64,000 nt of DNA from Paraprevotella sp. GTDB lineage: Bacteria > Bacteroidota > Bacteroidia > Bacteroidales > Bacteroidaceae. Made by a program: the position numbers and the translations under genes. This document shows, in pieces, positions 63,890 through 64,000 of this stretch. The stretch is from positions 62,001 to 126,000 of the forward strand of contig JAGBCQ010000012.1 in NCBI GenBank assembly GCA_017937925.1. Direction: 5' to 3'. Every line of letters starts with the position of its first letter. Position 1 is the first letter of the stretch. The notes beneath the pieces were generated by a model. It was not told the origin of the DNA. It made no database searches and worked only from the letters and a program-made list of their open reading frames with translations.

Positions 63890-64000
63890 CTACTTGATTG
63901 CTTGAATCAAGCTATCCAATTTAACAATGCGCTCTTCATATACACGACGCAACGTGTTCACGCCGGAATCGTATGTCGTACAAGTATCGAATCTTGCAGG
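63890..64000 (-). CDS. 3' end of an unidentified gene (truncated by the window)
   Basis: 36 codons and a TAG are open on the minus strand to the window edge; the end reads TLRRVYEERIVKLDSLIQAIK, a charged helix. It stops 31 bp beyond the strong terminator, which supports a real gene end. Too short to name. Confidence 0.55.
   Translation of the reverse strand, partial: PARFDTCTTYDSGVNTLRRVYEERIVKLDSLIQAIK

Overview
The window is a stretch of chromosome from a member of the Bacteroidales, most likely a Prevotella-like organism. The evidence is the family content (a hybrid two-component sensor with an AraC output domain, a two-BACON-domain lipoprotein, a C10 cysteine protease with a type IX secretion-type C-terminus, LptD, DUF4494 and a DUF6078-like protein), the many Bacteroidetes-type promoters (-33 TTTG/TTG and -7 TAnnTTTG, about 20 nt apart) and the moderate GC content. 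I saw no phage, insertion sequence, CRISPR array or rRNA. Gene calls rest on motif reading; no database search was run.

Layout. 1-6.1 kb: the end of an OmpH/Skp-like gene, then a five-gene minus-strand operon (SLC13-type anion permease, cysC, cysD, cysN, sulfotransferase) that imports sulfate, activates it to PAPS and spends it on sulfonation rather than on reduction. 6.2-27.4 kb: a carbohydrate cluster aimed at plant cell-wall side chains: beta-helix hydrolase, SGNH acetylesterase, GH2, two GH51 enzymes, GH88, GH43, a sugar MFS permease, an ECF sigma factor and a 1350-residue hybrid sensor. It contains no SusC/SusD pair. tRNA-Gly(TCC), tRNA-Thr(CGT) and mltG are embedded in it. 27.5-39.4 kb: small proteins, LptD, an HD hydrolase, the C10 protease, carB, an ABC-F ATPase, a DUF454 protein and a DUF6078-like protein. 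39.6-46 kb: acyl-CoA synthetase, GH77 amylomaltase and a GH43-like lipoprotein. 46.1-48.2 kb: a small AT-rich accessory island with three small exported proteins (one with 12 DnaJ-type Cys modules, one a 47-residue lipoprotein), an XRE regulator under a highly structured leader, and a probable non-coding RNA with its own promoter and terminator. 48.2-52.2 kb: an operon (DUF368, ArnT-like, GtrA, GT2) that could carry out a whole undecaprenyl-phosphate glycosylation cycle. 52.3-59.7 kb: rplT, rpmI, infC, thrS, a TPR protein, def, ruvX and a SPOR lipoprotein. 59.9-64 kb: a YtxH/holin-like envelope cassette, a DUF4494 protein, a YggS-family protein, a second acyl-CoA synthetase and the 3' end of an unknown gene.

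The least expected signals are non-coding. Three intergenic arrays carry short palindromic cores at an exact 22-bp period, each placed just 3' of a gene. The XRE leader is a nested palindrome of about 120 bp with two mutually exclusive pairings, one of which ends beside a U-rich tract. Several promoters place the -7 box within a few bases of the start codon, which implies leaderless or nearly leaderless mRNAs.
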